This document shows, piece by piece, positions 5,942 through 14,754 of a stretch of 16,952 nucleotides of DNA; the stretch's first letter is position 1, and the number at the start of each line of letters is the position of its first letter. Made by a program: the position numbers and the translations under genes. The stretch is from CAXTPV01 sp964249405 (GTDB lineage: Bacteria; Pseudomonadota; Alphaproteobacteria; Acetobacterales; Acetobacteraceae). The stretch is taken from the NCBI GenBank assembly GCA_964249405.1, contig CAXUBX010000069.1, positions 1-16,952 on the forward strand. The letters are read 5' to 3'. Under the pieces are notes generated by a model. That model had not been told where the DNA came from. It ran no database searches and saw nothing but the letters and a program-made list of their open reading frames with translations.

Positions 5942-7897
5942 ATGTCCGAACAGAGCAGAAGCGCGCGGAAGCAGGCGATCATCGCGGCGTTGACCGTGAC
6001 CACCGCGATCGCGGCGGGTCCGGTCGGCGCGCGCGCCGCGTCGACGACCGATGCGGACGGCGATGTCGGCCTGACCAGCTACGCGACGCTGCCGTTCGCG
6101 GGCTCGGTGTTCCAGCTGTCGTGGGGCGCGGGCGCGGGCCTCGATCCCGCGCAGCTGTTCTGGCAGGACGGGACGCATTTCACCAACAGCGGAACGATGG
6201 CGGCGGCGCGCGGCGCGGCGGCGGGCTGGTCGGCGATCGGCGTCGTTCCGATCGCGCAGGCGCAGCGCTGGGAGGATACGTTCGAGGTCGCGCAACCGAG
6301 CTCGCTGTTTCCCGGCGAACCGGGCTATGCGGACGGCAGCGACTTCGCGGGCGACCGCGCGAGCGGCATCGCGTCGGGCCCCGAGTTCCAGGCCTGGGCG
6401 GCGTGGATCAAGGCGCGACCGAACCTGCTGATCATGGCGAGCGACGGCGGCTCGGTGCCGACCTATTTCCGTCCGTGGCACGGCAGCTGGGGGCAGATCA
6501 GCCCGCTGATGCCGCTCGCCGCGGGCGATTGCCCGACCGGAATGAGCCGCTGCACGTACGGCGACTGGATCGCCGCGCGATGGGGCGAGACCGCGTCGCT
6601 CAGCGGCGCGTACGGTCTCGGCCTGTCGGACTTCACCACGGCCGAGCCCGGGATCTCGACGCAGATGGGCTTCAACCCGGTGCTGGTGTCGGGCTTCGCG
6701 TCGGCGTCGAACGTCGCGGTGCCGTCGGGCAGCACGTCCGCGCAGTCGGCCTGGATCACGGCGCACGCGATGCCGGCGTGGAACGACTATCTCTCGGCCG
6801 GCTACGCGGAATTCGACGCGGCGATCGCGACGCGGGTCGCGGCCGGCGCGGGGCAGCCGAGCCTGGTGATCCAGCAGTGCAGCCTCTGGCCGGCGCTGCT
6901 GCGCTACTACGGCGTCGACCAGCGGATGATCGCGAGCGCGATGTCGCCGCACGACTACGTGTGCGAGTGGGACGACCAGTCGATGCAGATCGGCCGCGGC
7001 GGGCAGGACCCGGTGTGGGGGGTCGGCGCCTACGCGGTGGCCGCGGCGCGCGAGCCGGACCTCCGGAACGGCGCGAACCTGGAGGCGGACGACAGCGCCT
7101 ACTGGGCGGCGATCGCGTCGTTCAATCCGGGCCTCGACGCGGCCGACCAGCAGGAGAAGGGGCTGAAGCTGCTGAAGCGCGCCTGGCTGGAGGCGAGCTG
7201 GGCGCATGTCGCGACGCGGCAGGGGACCGTGCGACGCGCGCTCGCGTTCATGTCGCGCGACTACTGGGACGCCGGCACGATCGATCCCACGGTGCAGACG
7301 CTGATCACCTCGATCGTGCCGACGGCGCCGTTCGGGTTCGCGATGTATACCTCGACGGCCGCGGAACGGTCGGTCGAGCAGCTGGTGGCGACCGGCAATC
7401 CCTACGAGCAGGCCTACGACAATCCGGACGAGCTGCTCGCGCTCAAGAACGCCGGCGTGCCGGTGGACTACTTCGTCAGCGATGCGGCGCTGTCGAGCCT
7501 CGGGGCGGCGGCGAAGCCGGCGGCCTGGATCATCCCGGAGCATCCGGAGCTGATCCCGTCGGCCGAGATGCAGGCGCTCCAGAAGGTGGCGCCGGTTCTC
7601 ACCAGCGCGGCCGAGGTCGCGGCCTTCGCCGACGCGCCGCTCGCGTTCACGGGCGGGCTGACCGGCATCGGCTTCTACGACCAGAACAAGCGGCTGATCC
7701 TGACGGTCACCGATCCGTCGAGCACGGACGCCGCGGGTTCGGTCCGGCTGCACGGGCTTGCCGACGGGACGTGGACGGTGCGCGACCTGTTCGGCGGCGG
7801 GACGTTCGCGGTGACGGTGAGCGGCGGCGCGGCGACGATCCCGGTCAGCGTGTCGCGCTGGGACACGCTCGCCTATGCGCTGACCCCGGAGGGCTGA
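5942..7897 (+). CDS. Large secreted protein, possibly glycoside-hydrolase-like
   Basis: A 651-residue exported protein. The N-terminus has basic residues (RSARK), a hydrophobic run (AIIAALTVTTAIAAG) and an ARA cleavage site near residue 32, so ATG 5942 is the natural start; the open frame upstream to 5642 is not protein-like. A GTG one codon earlier (5939) is equally possible. GGAG lies 12 bases before the ATG. The body is rich in Trp, Tyr, Asp and Gly, with short blocks such as WQDGTHF, FRPWHGSWG, WGETASLSGAYGLG and CEWDDQSMQ that suggest a carbohydrate-active TIM barrel. The last 100 residues (RLILTVTDPSST to RWDTLAYAL) look like the beta-sandwich that closes many glycosidases. Four cysteines lie in two pairs, suitable for disulfides. 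I cannot assign a family or catalytic residues. A hairpin follows, then an efflux gene. Confidence 0.75.
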   Translation: MSEQSRSARKQAIIAALTVTTAIAAGPVGARAASTTDADGDVGLTSYATLPFAGSVFQLSWGAGAGLDPAQLFWQDGTHFTNSGTMAAARGAAAGWSAIGVVPIAQAQRWEDTFEVAQPSSLFPGEPGYADGSDFAGDRASGIASGPEFQAWAAWIKARPNLLIMASDGGSVPTYFRPWHGSWGQISPLMPLAAGDCPTGMSRCTYGDWIAARWGETASLSGAYGLGLSDFTTAEPGISTQMGFNPVLVSGFASASNVAVPSGSTSAQSAWITAHAMPAWNDYLSAGYAEFDAAIATRVAAGAGQPSLVIQQCSLWPALLRYYGVDQRMIASAMSPHDYVCEWDDQSMQIGRGGQDPVWGVGAYAVAAAREPDLRNGANLEADDSAYWAAIASFNPGLDAADQQEKGLKLLKRAWLEASWAHVATRQGTVRRALAFMSRDYWDAGTIDPTVQTLITSIVPTAPFGFAMYTSTAAERSVEQLVATGNPYEQAYDNPDELLALKNAGVPVDYFVSDAALSSLGAAAKPAAWIIPEHPELIPSAEMQALQKVAPVLTSAAEVAAFADAPLAFTGGLTGIGFYDQNKRLILTVTDPSSTDAAGSVRLHGLADGTWTVRDLFGGGTFAVTVSGGAATIPVSVSRWDTLAYALTPEG

Positions 7898-7907
7898 CCC
7901 GCGCGGG

Positions 7908-7932
7908 CGGAGCCCCTGCAATCGGGGCTCCG
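7908..7932 (+). terminator. Strong hairpin between secreted-protein gene and MFS gene
   Basis: CGGAGCCCC (7908-7916) pairs perfectly with GGGGCTCCG (7924-7932) around a 7-base loop, 10 bases after the stop codon. There is no T-tract. The 9-base GC-rich stem fits a transcription end or attenuator before the next gene. Confidence 0.6.
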
Positions 7933-7952
7933 CGACCGCACATGAGCGGGCC

Positions 7953-9422
7953 ATGCCCCGCTCTCCCGCCGTCCGACGTCCCCTGGTGCTTGCCGCCGTC
8001 CTCGCGTCCAACGTCGCCATCGCGATCGAGGCGACGATCGTCGCGACCGCGATGCCGAGGATCGCGAGCGAGCTCGGCGGCGTGCATCTCTACGCCTGGG
8101 TGTTCTCGGCCTACCTGCTGACGCAGACCGCGACCACGATCATGTGGGGCAAGCTCGCCGACCTCTATGGACGCAAGCCCGTGCTGCTGGCCGGCCTCGC
8201 GGTGTTCGAGCTCGGCTCGATCGCCTGCGGCTTCGCGGGTTCGCTGCCCTGGCTGATCGCGTTCCGGGCGATCCAGGGGGTCGGGGCCGGGGCGATGCTG
8301 CCGGTCTCGATCACGGTGATCGGCGACCTCTACTCGCTCGAGGAGCGCGCGCGGATCCAGGGGTGGTTCTCGACCGTCTGGGGCACCTCGTCGGTGCTCG
8401 GGCCGCTCGCCGGCGGGCTCATCCTCGCCCGGGCGAGCTGGGCCTGGGTGTTCTGGATCAACGTGCCGGTGGGCCTGGCGGCGGCCGCGGGCTTCGCGCT
8501 GTTCCTTCGCGAGGAGCTCGGCGCCAGGCGCGAGCGGCGGCGGCTCGATCTCGCCGGGGCGGCGCTGTCGACGGTCTCGGTCACCTCGCTGATGGTGGCC
8601 TGCACGGAGGCGGGCCGCGCGGGAGGCGGCGACGCGGCGGTCGCGGGGTTCGGGCTGTTCGCGCTGTCGGCCTCGCTGTTCGCGTGGCAGGAGCGGCGCG
8701 CGAGCGATCCGATGCTCGACTTCTCGCTCTGGTCGCACCGGCCGATCGCGACCGCGAACCTGGTGACGCTGCTCAGCGGGACGGTGGTGATCGGGCTGAC
8801 GGCGTTCGTGCCGGTGTACGTGCAGGGGGTGCTCGGCCGTTCGGCGCTGGTGGCCGGGCTGACGATGACCGCGGTGGTGCTCGGCTGGCCGATCGGGTCG
8901 ATCGTGGCGGTCAGAAGCTTCGCGCGACGGGGTCTCCGGGCGGCGCTGGTCGGAGGCGCGGTGCTGCTGCCGGCGGGGGCGGCGGTGTTTCCGCTGCTCG
9001 GCGAGCGGACGTCGCCGCTGGTGGCGGCGGCCGGCGGCCTGGTGGTGGGGCTCGGCATGGGCGCGGTCAGCAGCTCCGCGGTGGTGATGATCCAGGAGAC
9101 GGTCGGATGGGCCGAGCGGGGGGCGGCGACGGCGTCGAACATCTTCTCGCGCAACCTCGGCAGCACGCTCGGCGCCACGGTGCTGGGGGGCGTGCTGAAC
9201 CTCGGGCTCTCGCGTCATCCGGGCGCGTTCGAGCAGGTCCGCACGCTGCTCGACGGGTCGGCGGCGCGGCTCGCCAGTGCCGCGGTGCGGCCCGTGCTCG
9301 CCGCGGCGCTGCACCTGACGTTCTGCGCGGTGTTCGCGACGACGGTGCTGACGCTCGCTCTGGCGACGCTGGTGCCGGCGGTGGCCGCGGGCGCTGCGAA
9401 GCGGACGCGATCGGATGCGTGA
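7953..9422 (+). CDS. MFS drug-efflux transporter, DHA2 (EmrB/QacA) type
   Basis: A 489-residue inner-membrane proton antiporter expected to have 14 transmembrane helices. Helix 1 carries IAIEATIVATAMPRI (22-36), the counterpart of the L-D-x-T-I-V-N motif of DHA2 proteins, here with Glu for Asp. Motif A is GKLADLYGRKPV (66-77), motif B RAIQGVGAG (105-113), and motif C GPLAGGLI (150-157), followed by WVFWINVPVG, all typical of multidrug exporters. No EmrA-type membrane-fusion partner or TetR-type regulator is next to it. A strong hairpin separates it from the upstream secreted-protein gene, and the following gene is convergent with only 21 bases between the stops. The ribosome binding site is weak (GAGCGGG, 2 bases from the ATG). 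The exported substrate is unknown. Confidence 0.88.
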   Translation: MPRSPAVRRPLVLAAVLASNVAIAIEATIVATAMPRIASELGGVHLYAWVFSAYLLTQTATTIMWGKLADLYGRKPVLLAGLAVFELGSIACGFAGSLPWLIAFRAIQGVGAGAMLPVSITVIGDLYSLEERARIQGWFSTVWGTSSVLGPLAGGLILARASWAWVFWINVPVGLAAAAGFALFLREELGARRERRRLDLAGAALSTVSVTSLMVACTEAGRAGGGDAAVAGFGLFALSASLFAWQERRASDPMLDFSLWSHRPIATANLVTLLSGTVVIGLTAFVPVYVQGVLGRSALVAGLTMTAVVLGWPIGSIVAVRSFARRGLRAALVGGAVLLPAGAAVFPLLGERTSPLVAAAGGLVVGLGMGAVSSSAVVMIQETVGWAERGAATASNIFSRNLGSTLGATVLGGVLNLGLSRHPGAFEQVRTLLDGSAARLASAAVRPVLAAALHLTFCAVFATTVLTLALATLVPAVAAGAAKRTRSDA

Positions 9423-9443
9423 GGGGACGGTAGGATCGGACGG

Positions 9444-10760
9444 CTACTCGGCGGTCGCGGGAATGGCGCCGAGCGCCTGAAGATCGGCCGCCGTCACGGG
9501 ATCGCGGACGAGGAAAAGGTAGGAGATCGCGGAGAGGACACCGATCACGGCGCCGACCACGAGTGCGAGCACGAAGGATCCGGTGCTCTGGACGATGAGC
9601 CCGGTGACGGTCGGCGCCAGCGCACCCCCGAGATAGCCGCCGAAGTTCTGCATCGCGCCGATCGAAGCCGTGCAGTTGGCGGGCACCCCGACCGAGCTCA
9701 GCGCCCAGGCGCACGTGCTCGTCACGTAGACGAGGAAGAGCGAGGCCGAGATGAACGCGATGGCGAGCCAGCTGCTCTGGACGTAGGCGGCGATGGCGGT
9801 GCAGGCGGCGGTGCCGAGCAGCGCCAGGCCGGCCGGAACCTTGCGGCTGCGCATCGGCGACATGCCGCGGCGGAGCAGCCGATCGGCGTAGAAGCCGCCG
9901 AGGATGCTTCCGAGCGCGCCCCAGAGGAACGGGATGGAGGCGGCCAGGCCGGTGAACTTGACGCTCATGTGTCGCTGCAGCTCGAGGTAGCCGGGAAGCC
10001 AGGCGGTGTAGATCCAGGTGAGATAGATGCAGCCGAAATAGCCGAGGATCATTCCCCAGGTGGTGCGGAACCGGAACAGGCTGCGCCATTCCCGGAACGT
10101 GACCTGCACGCGCTCTCCGGCCGGATCGCCTTGCGTCCGGTAGGCGTTCTCCTCGGGCGTGAGCGCGACGACGCTCGGGTCGCGGTAGCGCAGGAACCAC
10201 CACGTCGCGACGACCAGGCCGACGACACCCATCATGACGAACATGGCGCGCCAGCCGAACTTCAGCATGAGGAACGTCAGCAGCGGGACCCCGATCGCCG
10301 TGCCGACCGTCGAGGCGCAGTTGAAGATGCCGGTGGCGCCGCCCCGGTCACGCGGGTTGAACCAGTCCCGCGCCACCCGCGCGCCGGTCGGAAACTGCGG
10401 CGCCTCGCCGATCCCGAGCAGGACGCGCGCCGAGAAGAACTGGCCGAAGCTCTGGACGAAGCCTCCCAGCACCTGCGCCAGCGACCAGAGCGACAATCCG
10501 GCGGTGAGAAGACGACGCGGTCCGAGCCGGTCCACCATCGCGCCGGTCGGCAGCTGGGCGAAGGCATAGGCCCAGAGGAACGCCGACAGGAGATAGCCCA
10601 TGTCGGCGATGGAGAGGTGAAGGTCGCGGCGGATGAGCGGGTTCGCGACCGCCAGGGTCGCGCGGTCGATGTAGTTCACGACGCCGGCCACCACGAGCAT
10701 CGTCAGCGCCGATCGCTGGATCGAGCGGACGCGCGGCGTCACCGTCAGGGCGGCCGACAC
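9444..10760 (-). CDS. MFS organic anion importer, ACS family (sugar-acid/hexuronate type)
   Basis: A 438-residue inner-membrane symporter with about 12 predicted helices. The signature NYIDRATLAVANP (29-41) and the loop motif MVDRLGPRRLL (75-85) are those of the anion:cation symporter family that takes up galactonate, glucarate, hexuronates, tartrate and similar carboxylates. ARVLLGIGEAPQFPTG is the second conserved block. It starts with GTG at 10760, seven bases after the aldo/keto reductase stop, and is the last gene of a minus-strand catabolic operon, so it probably imports that pathway's substrate. There is no good Shine-Dalgarno sequence, which fits translational coupling. Family call secure, substrate not. 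Confidence 0.87.
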   Translation of the reverse strand: MSAALTVTPRVRSIQRSALTMLVVAGVVNYIDRATLAVANPLIRRDLHLSIADMGYLLSAFLWAYAFAQLPTGAMVDRLGPRRLLTAGLSLWSLAQVLGGFVQSFGQFFSARVLLGIGEAPQFPTGARVARDWFNPRDRGGATGIFNCASTVGTAIGVPLLTFLMLKFGWRAMFVMMGVVGLVVATWWFLRYRDPSVVALTPEENAYRTQGDPAGERVQVTFREWRSLFRFRTTWGMILGYFGCIYLTWIYTAWLPGYLELQRHMSVKFTGLAASIPFLWGALGSILGGFYADRLLRRGMSPMRSRKVPAGLALLGTAACTAIAAYVQSSWLAIAFISASLFLVYVTSTCAWALSSVGVPANCTASIGAMQNFGGYLGGALAPTVTGLIVQSTGSFVLALVVGAVIGVLSAISYLFLVRDPVTAADLQALGAIPATAE

Positions 10761-10767
10761 GGCGGAG

Positions 10768-11784
10768 CTAGCGCCGGTCCGGGCGCAGGATCCGGCCCTC
10801 GAGCGGATAGGCCGGATCGTTGTATCCGGGCGTCGATGGATGGCCGGGGGTCACCCACCGGTCGACCACCGCCTCGTCCTCGGCCGTGAAGCGGACGTCG
10901 AGCGCGCCGAGGTAGTCCTCCCACTGCTCCATCGTTCGTGGCCCGGCGATCGCCCCCGTCACCAGGGCGTTGTTCAACACCCAGGCGGTGGCGAACTGGC
11001 CGGGGGTGATCCCGCGCGCGGACGCGTGCCGGGCGATGTCCTGCGCCGCCTGCAGGCTCTCTTCGCGCCACTCCGTTTCCATCATGCGCTTGTCCTGCCG
11101 GCCGGCCCGCGTGTCCTCCGACGGCTGCGAGCCGGGCTTGTATTTCCCGGTCAGGACGCCCCGTGCGAGCGGGCTGTACGGGAACACGCCGAGGCCGAGA
11201 TGGGCGCAGGCGGGGAGATGCTCGACTTCCGGCATCCGGTTGAGCGCGTTGTAGTACGGCTGGCTGACGACGGGTCGGCCGATGCCCGCGAGGTCGCACA
11301 ACCGGGCGATCTCGGCCACCCGCCAGGCCCGATGGTTGGAGACGCCGAAATAGCGGATGTGCCCCATCCGCATCAGGTCGGCGAGCGTGCCCACGACCTC
11401 CTCGAGCGGCGTGGCGTGGTCCTCCTTGTGGAGGTAGAGGATGTCGATCGCCTCGACGCCGAGCCGACCGAGGCTCGCCTCGACGGCGCGGAACATGTAG
11501 CGGCGCGACAGGCCCCGTCCGTTGGGTCCCGGCTTCGTGGGGTTCGCGAGCTTCGTCGCCACGATCCACCAGTCGCGATCGTCCGCCACGGCCCGGCCGA
11601 CCACGCGTTCGCTCTCGCCCTCGTTGTAGACGTCGGCGGTGTCGAGGAAATTGATGCCGCGCTCACGGGCGTGGGCGACGATGCGCAGGGCATCAGGTTC
11701 GGATGTCGGGCCGCCGAACATCATCGTGCCGAGGCAGAGCGGCGAGACCTGCAGGCCGCTGCGTCCGAGGGAGCGGTATTCCAT
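10768..11784 (-). CDS. Aldo/keto reductase
   Basis: A 338-residue NADPH-dependent oxidoreductase with the (beta/alpha)8 AKR fold. The catalytic tetrad is complete: Asp48 and Tyr53 in NFLDTADVY, Lys78 in VATK, and His119 in ILYLHKED. The opening MEYRSLGRSGLQVSPLCLGTM and the later GVSNHRAW and YSPLARGVLTGKY segments are typical of the bacterial YghZ/Tas-like branch. GAAGGA lies 9 bases before the ATG. It begins 25 bases after the stop of the FAD/Fe-S dehydrogenase and ends 7 bases before the MFS start. In this operon it probably reduces an aldehyde or keto intermediate of sugar-acid breakdown, perhaps the aldehyde released by the divergent aldolase. Substrate unproven. Confidence 0.9.
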   Translation of the reverse strand: MEYRSLGRSGLQVSPLCLGTMMFGGPTSEPDALRIVAHARERGINFLDTADVYNEGESERVVGRAVADDRDWWIVATKLANPTKPGPNGRGLSRRYMFRAVEASLGRLGVEAIDILYLHKEDHATPLEEVVGTLADLMRMGHIRYFGVSNHRAWRVAEIARLCDLAGIGRPVVSQPYYNALNRMPEVEHLPACAHLGLGVFPYSPLARGVLTGKYKPGSQPSEDTRAGRQDKRMMETEWREESLQAAQDIARHASARGITPGQFATAWVLNNALVTGAIAGPRTMEQWEDYLGALDVRFTAEDEAVVDRWVTPGHPSTPGYNDPAYPLEGRILRPDRR

Positions 11785-11808
11785 CGCGTCGGTTCCTTCG
11801 ATCGGTCG

Positions 11809-14736
11809 TCAGGCGAGGGCGCCGTCGAGCAGCCGCACGGAGTGCACGGCGTCCCGGTCGGCGAAGGTCTTGATCTGCTGACGGCACGACGTCCCGTCCG
11901 CGACGACGAGATCGCCGGCGTCGGCGTCGCGCAGATGTGGAACGAGCGATGCCATGGCCATCGCGCGTGATTCCGCCTGCGTCTCCGCCTGGTAGCCGAA
12001 GGCGCCGGCCATGCCGCAGCATGACGACGTGATCGGCCTGACCGTGAGATCCGGAACCTGTTCGAGCGCGCCCAGCATGTCCGGAAACGCGCCGAACGAT
12101 TTCTGGTGGCAGTGGCCGTGCACGTGCGCCACCCGTTTCGTCGGCCTCAGGGAAAGGCTCGCCTTCGTGCGCGACAGGAACTCGCCGATCAGCATCGCCC
12201 GCTCGGCGACGTCGTCGGACCGGGAGCCCGGGACCAGCGAGCGGAACTCGTCGCGCAGCGTCAGCAGGCAGGACGGTTCGAGCCCGACCACCGGCCGATC
12301 GCCGCCGAGTGCGGCGAGCGTGCGCCGGGCCTCGCCGCGCGCGCGCTCGACCAGGCCCGCGGCCAGGTAGGTCCGTCCGCAGCAGAGCGGTCGTCCGCGC
12401 GCCTTCGCGACGACGGCCCGGTAGCCGGCGGCGCGAAGCACCCTGATGGCGGCGCGAAGGTTTTCCGGTTCCAGGTAGCGGTTGAAGGTGTCGGCGAGCA
12501 GCAGCACGTCGCCGCGGGGCGCTTCGGGCGCGTCGGCCTCCCGGTCGCGGAACACGTCCCGGCGGAAGGCCGGAAGATCTCTCGAAGCGGCGAACCCGAC
12601 GAGGCGCTCCGACAGGTGTCGCAGCACGCTCGACCGGTTCCGCAGGTTGCCCAGCGGTGCGACCCGGCTCGCCAGCGGCGCGTAGCGCGGCATCTCGGCG
12701 ACGAGCCGTTCCCGCAGGCCGACCCCGTGGCGCCCGGCGCGTGCCGCCAGGGCCTCGATCTTCATCTTGGCCATGTCGATGCCGGTCGGACATTCCCTGC
12801 GACAGGCCTTGCAGGAGACGCAGAGCTTCATCGCCTCGGCGACGTCGTCGCCGGCCATCGCGTCGGGGCCGAGCTGGCCGGTCAGCGCGAGGCGCAGCGT
12901 GTTCGCGCGCCCGCGGGTGAGATGGGCCTCGTCGCGCGTGACACGGAAGCTCGGACACATCGAGCCCGCATCGAACTTCCGGCAGGTGCCGTTGTTGTTG
13001 CACATCTCGACGGCGCCCAGCAGGCCGCCGACCGGGCCGGGCCAGCCGGTCCAGTCGAGCGCGGGACGGAAGCCGGGTGCCGCGCCGTACGCCGGGCCGT
13101 AACGGAACAACGCGCGGTCGTCCATCCGCGGCGGATGCACGATCCGGTTGGGATTGAGCAGCGTCCCGGGGTCGAACGCGGCCTTCACGGCTTCGAAGGA
13201 CCGGACCATGCGGCTGCCGAGCATCGGCTCGAGGAACTCGCTCCTGACGATCCCGTCGCCGTGCTCGCCGCTGTGCGAACCCTTGTATTCCCGCACGAGC
13301 GCGAAGCACGCCTCGGCGATCGCGCGCATGGTCGCGGTGTCGACGTCGCTCTTCATGTTGAGCACGGGGCGCACGTGCAGGCACCCGACCGAGGCGTGCG
13401 CGTACCACGTGGCCTTCGTGCCATGGCGCCGGAACACGTCGTCGAGGCGCTCGGTGTAGTCGGCGAGGTCTTCGAGATCGACGGCGCAGTCCTCGATGAA
13501 GCTGACGGGTTTGCCGTCGCCCTTCATCGACATCATGATGTTGAGGCCGGCCTCGCGCACCTCCGCGATCTTCGCCTGGAAGGCGGCGTCGGTCGCGCGG
13601 ACGACGGCGCGCGGATGACCGAGATCGGCCATCGCCTCCTCGAGCCGGTCGAGCTGCGTCGCCAGCGCCGCGTCGTCGTGGCCATGGAACTCCACGATCA
13701 GCACGCAGTCGGACCCGTCGGCGACGATCCGGTCGATCGTGCCGCGATAGATGTCGATGCCGCGGCCGAGCTCGATCATCGTGCGGTCGACGAGCTCGAC
13801 CGCTTCCGGCTCCAGCGCGACGAGGCCGCGCACCGCCTCCACGGCCGCGCGGAAGGTCGGGAACTGGCAGATCCCCAGCACCTTCCGCGGCTTGATCGGG
13901 TGCAGGATCAACTCCAGCGACGCGAAGAAGGCGAGGGTCCCTTCGGATCCGACCAGCACGCGGGCGAGATTGGCACCGGGCGAGGCGAGCGCCGCCGGTG
14001 TCAGCGCCGTCAGGTTGTAGCCGCCGACGCTGCGGAGCTGGCGCGGCGAGCGGCGGACGATCTCGTCCGCCTCGGCATCTCCGATCGCCCGCAGCGTCTC
14101 GAGCAGCGTCCTGATCCGCGCCGGCGCGGCCCGGTCCGCGACGCCGGGTGCTCCGAAGCGATGGCGGGTGCCGTCGGCGAGGATGGCGTCGATCGCCTTC
14201 ACGTTGTCGGCGGTCAGCCCGTAGCGGATCGACTTGGATCCGCAGGAGTTGTTCGCGGCCATCCCGCCGATCGTGCAGCGCGCCTGGGTCGACGGATCGG
14301 GCGCGAAGAACAGACCATGCCGCTTCAGGCCGTTGTTCAGCTGCTGCAGCACGACGCCCGGCTCGGCGGTGACGGTCCGCGCCTCCGCGTCGAACGAGAC
14401 CTTCGTCAGGTGCCTGGTGCAATCGATGACCAGGGCGCGGTTGACCGTCTGTCCGCACTGGCTCGTTCCGGCGCCGCGGGGCAGCAGCGGCACGTCGAAC
14501 TCGCGCGCGATCGCGACGATGGCGAGAACGTCCTCGATCGTCTCCGGGACCACCGCCCCGACGGGCATCACCTGGTAGATGGAGGCGTCGGTGCTGTATC
14601 GGCCGCGATCGGCGGTGCCGAACAGCACCTTGCCGCGCTGCTCCCGCCGCAGCCGCGCCGCCAGCCGAGGATCGCCGAGCGGCGTCTCGACGCGGCGGTT
14701 CCGCGCGACGCTGTCCGGGATGGCGAGCGTGTCCAT
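11809..14736 (-). CDS. FAD and Fe-S D-2-hydroxyacid dehydrogenase (fused GlcD-GlcF, YdiJ-like)
   Basis: A 975-residue fusion protein, close to the size of YdiJ-type D-2-hydroxyglutarate dehydrogenases. Residues about 50-280 are the FAD-binding PCMH domain with PRGAGTSQCGQ (86-96) and TIGGMAANNSCGSKS. Residues about 285-535 are the FAD-oxidase C-terminal domain with HASVGCLHVRP and SGEHGDGIVRSEF. A ferredoxin-like part follows: Cys579, Cys585 and Cys594, then CVSCKACRRECP (639-650) for 4Fe-4S binding. Two CCG-type half-domains end the protein (LCCGRTYLAAG near 784, EPSC near 820, HGHCHQKS near 873, SSCCGMAGAFGY near 904). It should oxidise a D-2-hydroxyacid (glycolate, D-lactate, D-2-hydroxyglutarate or a sugar-acid fragment) and pass electrons to the quinone pool. 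It starts 18 bases after the aminotransferase stop. Substrate open. Confidence 0.9.
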   Translation of the reverse strand: MDTLAIPDSVARNRRVETPLGDPRLAARLRREQRGKVLFGTADRGRYSTDASIYQVMPVGAVVPETIEDVLAIVAIAREFDVPLLPRGAGTSQCGQTVNRALVIDCTRHLTKVSFDAEARTVTAEPGVVLQQLNNGLKRHGLFFAPDPSTQARCTIGGMAANNSCGSKSIRYGLTADNVKAIDAILADGTRHRFGAPGVADRAAPARIRTLLETLRAIGDAEADEIVRRSPRQLRSVGGYNLTALTPAALASPGANLARVLVGSEGTLAFFASLELILHPIKPRKVLGICQFPTFRAAVEAVRGLVALEPEAVELVDRTMIELGRGIDIYRGTIDRIVADGSDCVLIVEFHGHDDAALATQLDRLEEAMADLGHPRAVVRATDAAFQAKIAEVREAGLNIMMSMKGDGKPVSFIEDCAVDLEDLADYTERLDDVFRRHGTKATWYAHASVGCLHVRPVLNMKSDVDTATMRAIAEACFALVREYKGSHSGEHGDGIVRSEFLEPMLGSRMVRSFEAVKAAFDPGTLLNPNRIVHPPRMDDRALFRYGPAYGAAPGFRPALDWTGWPGPVGGLLGAVEMCNNNGTCRKFDAGSMCPSFRVTRDEAHLTRGRANTLRLALTGQLGPDAMAGDDVAEAMKLCVSCKACRRECPTGIDMAKMKIEALAARAGRHGVGLRERLVAEMPRYAPLASRVAPLGNLRNRSSVLRHLSERLVGFAASRDLPAFRRDVFRDREADAPEAPRGDVLLLADTFNRYLEPENLRAAIRVLRAAGYRAVVAKARGRPLCCGRTYLAAGLVERARGEARRTLAALGGDRPVVGLEPSCLLTLRDEFRSLVPGSRSDDVAERAMLIGEFLSRTKASLSLRPTKRVAHVHGHCHQKSFGAFPDMLGALEQVPDLTVRPITSSCCGMAGAFGYQAETQAESRAMAMASLVPHLRDADAGDLVVADGTSCRQQIKTFADRDAVHSVRLLDGALA

Positions 14737-14754
14737 GGCGTCCGAAGACCGGCG

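Noticed and set aside
5546..8020. An 824-residue minus-strand frame
   Set aside because: Arg-rich shadow of the secreted-protein gene, which has a signal peptide and normal composition on the other strand.
6121..8121. A 666-residue plus-strand frame overlapping the secreted protein in another frame
   Set aside because: Gly/Arg-rich low-complexity translation with no motif; it also runs into the MFS gene.
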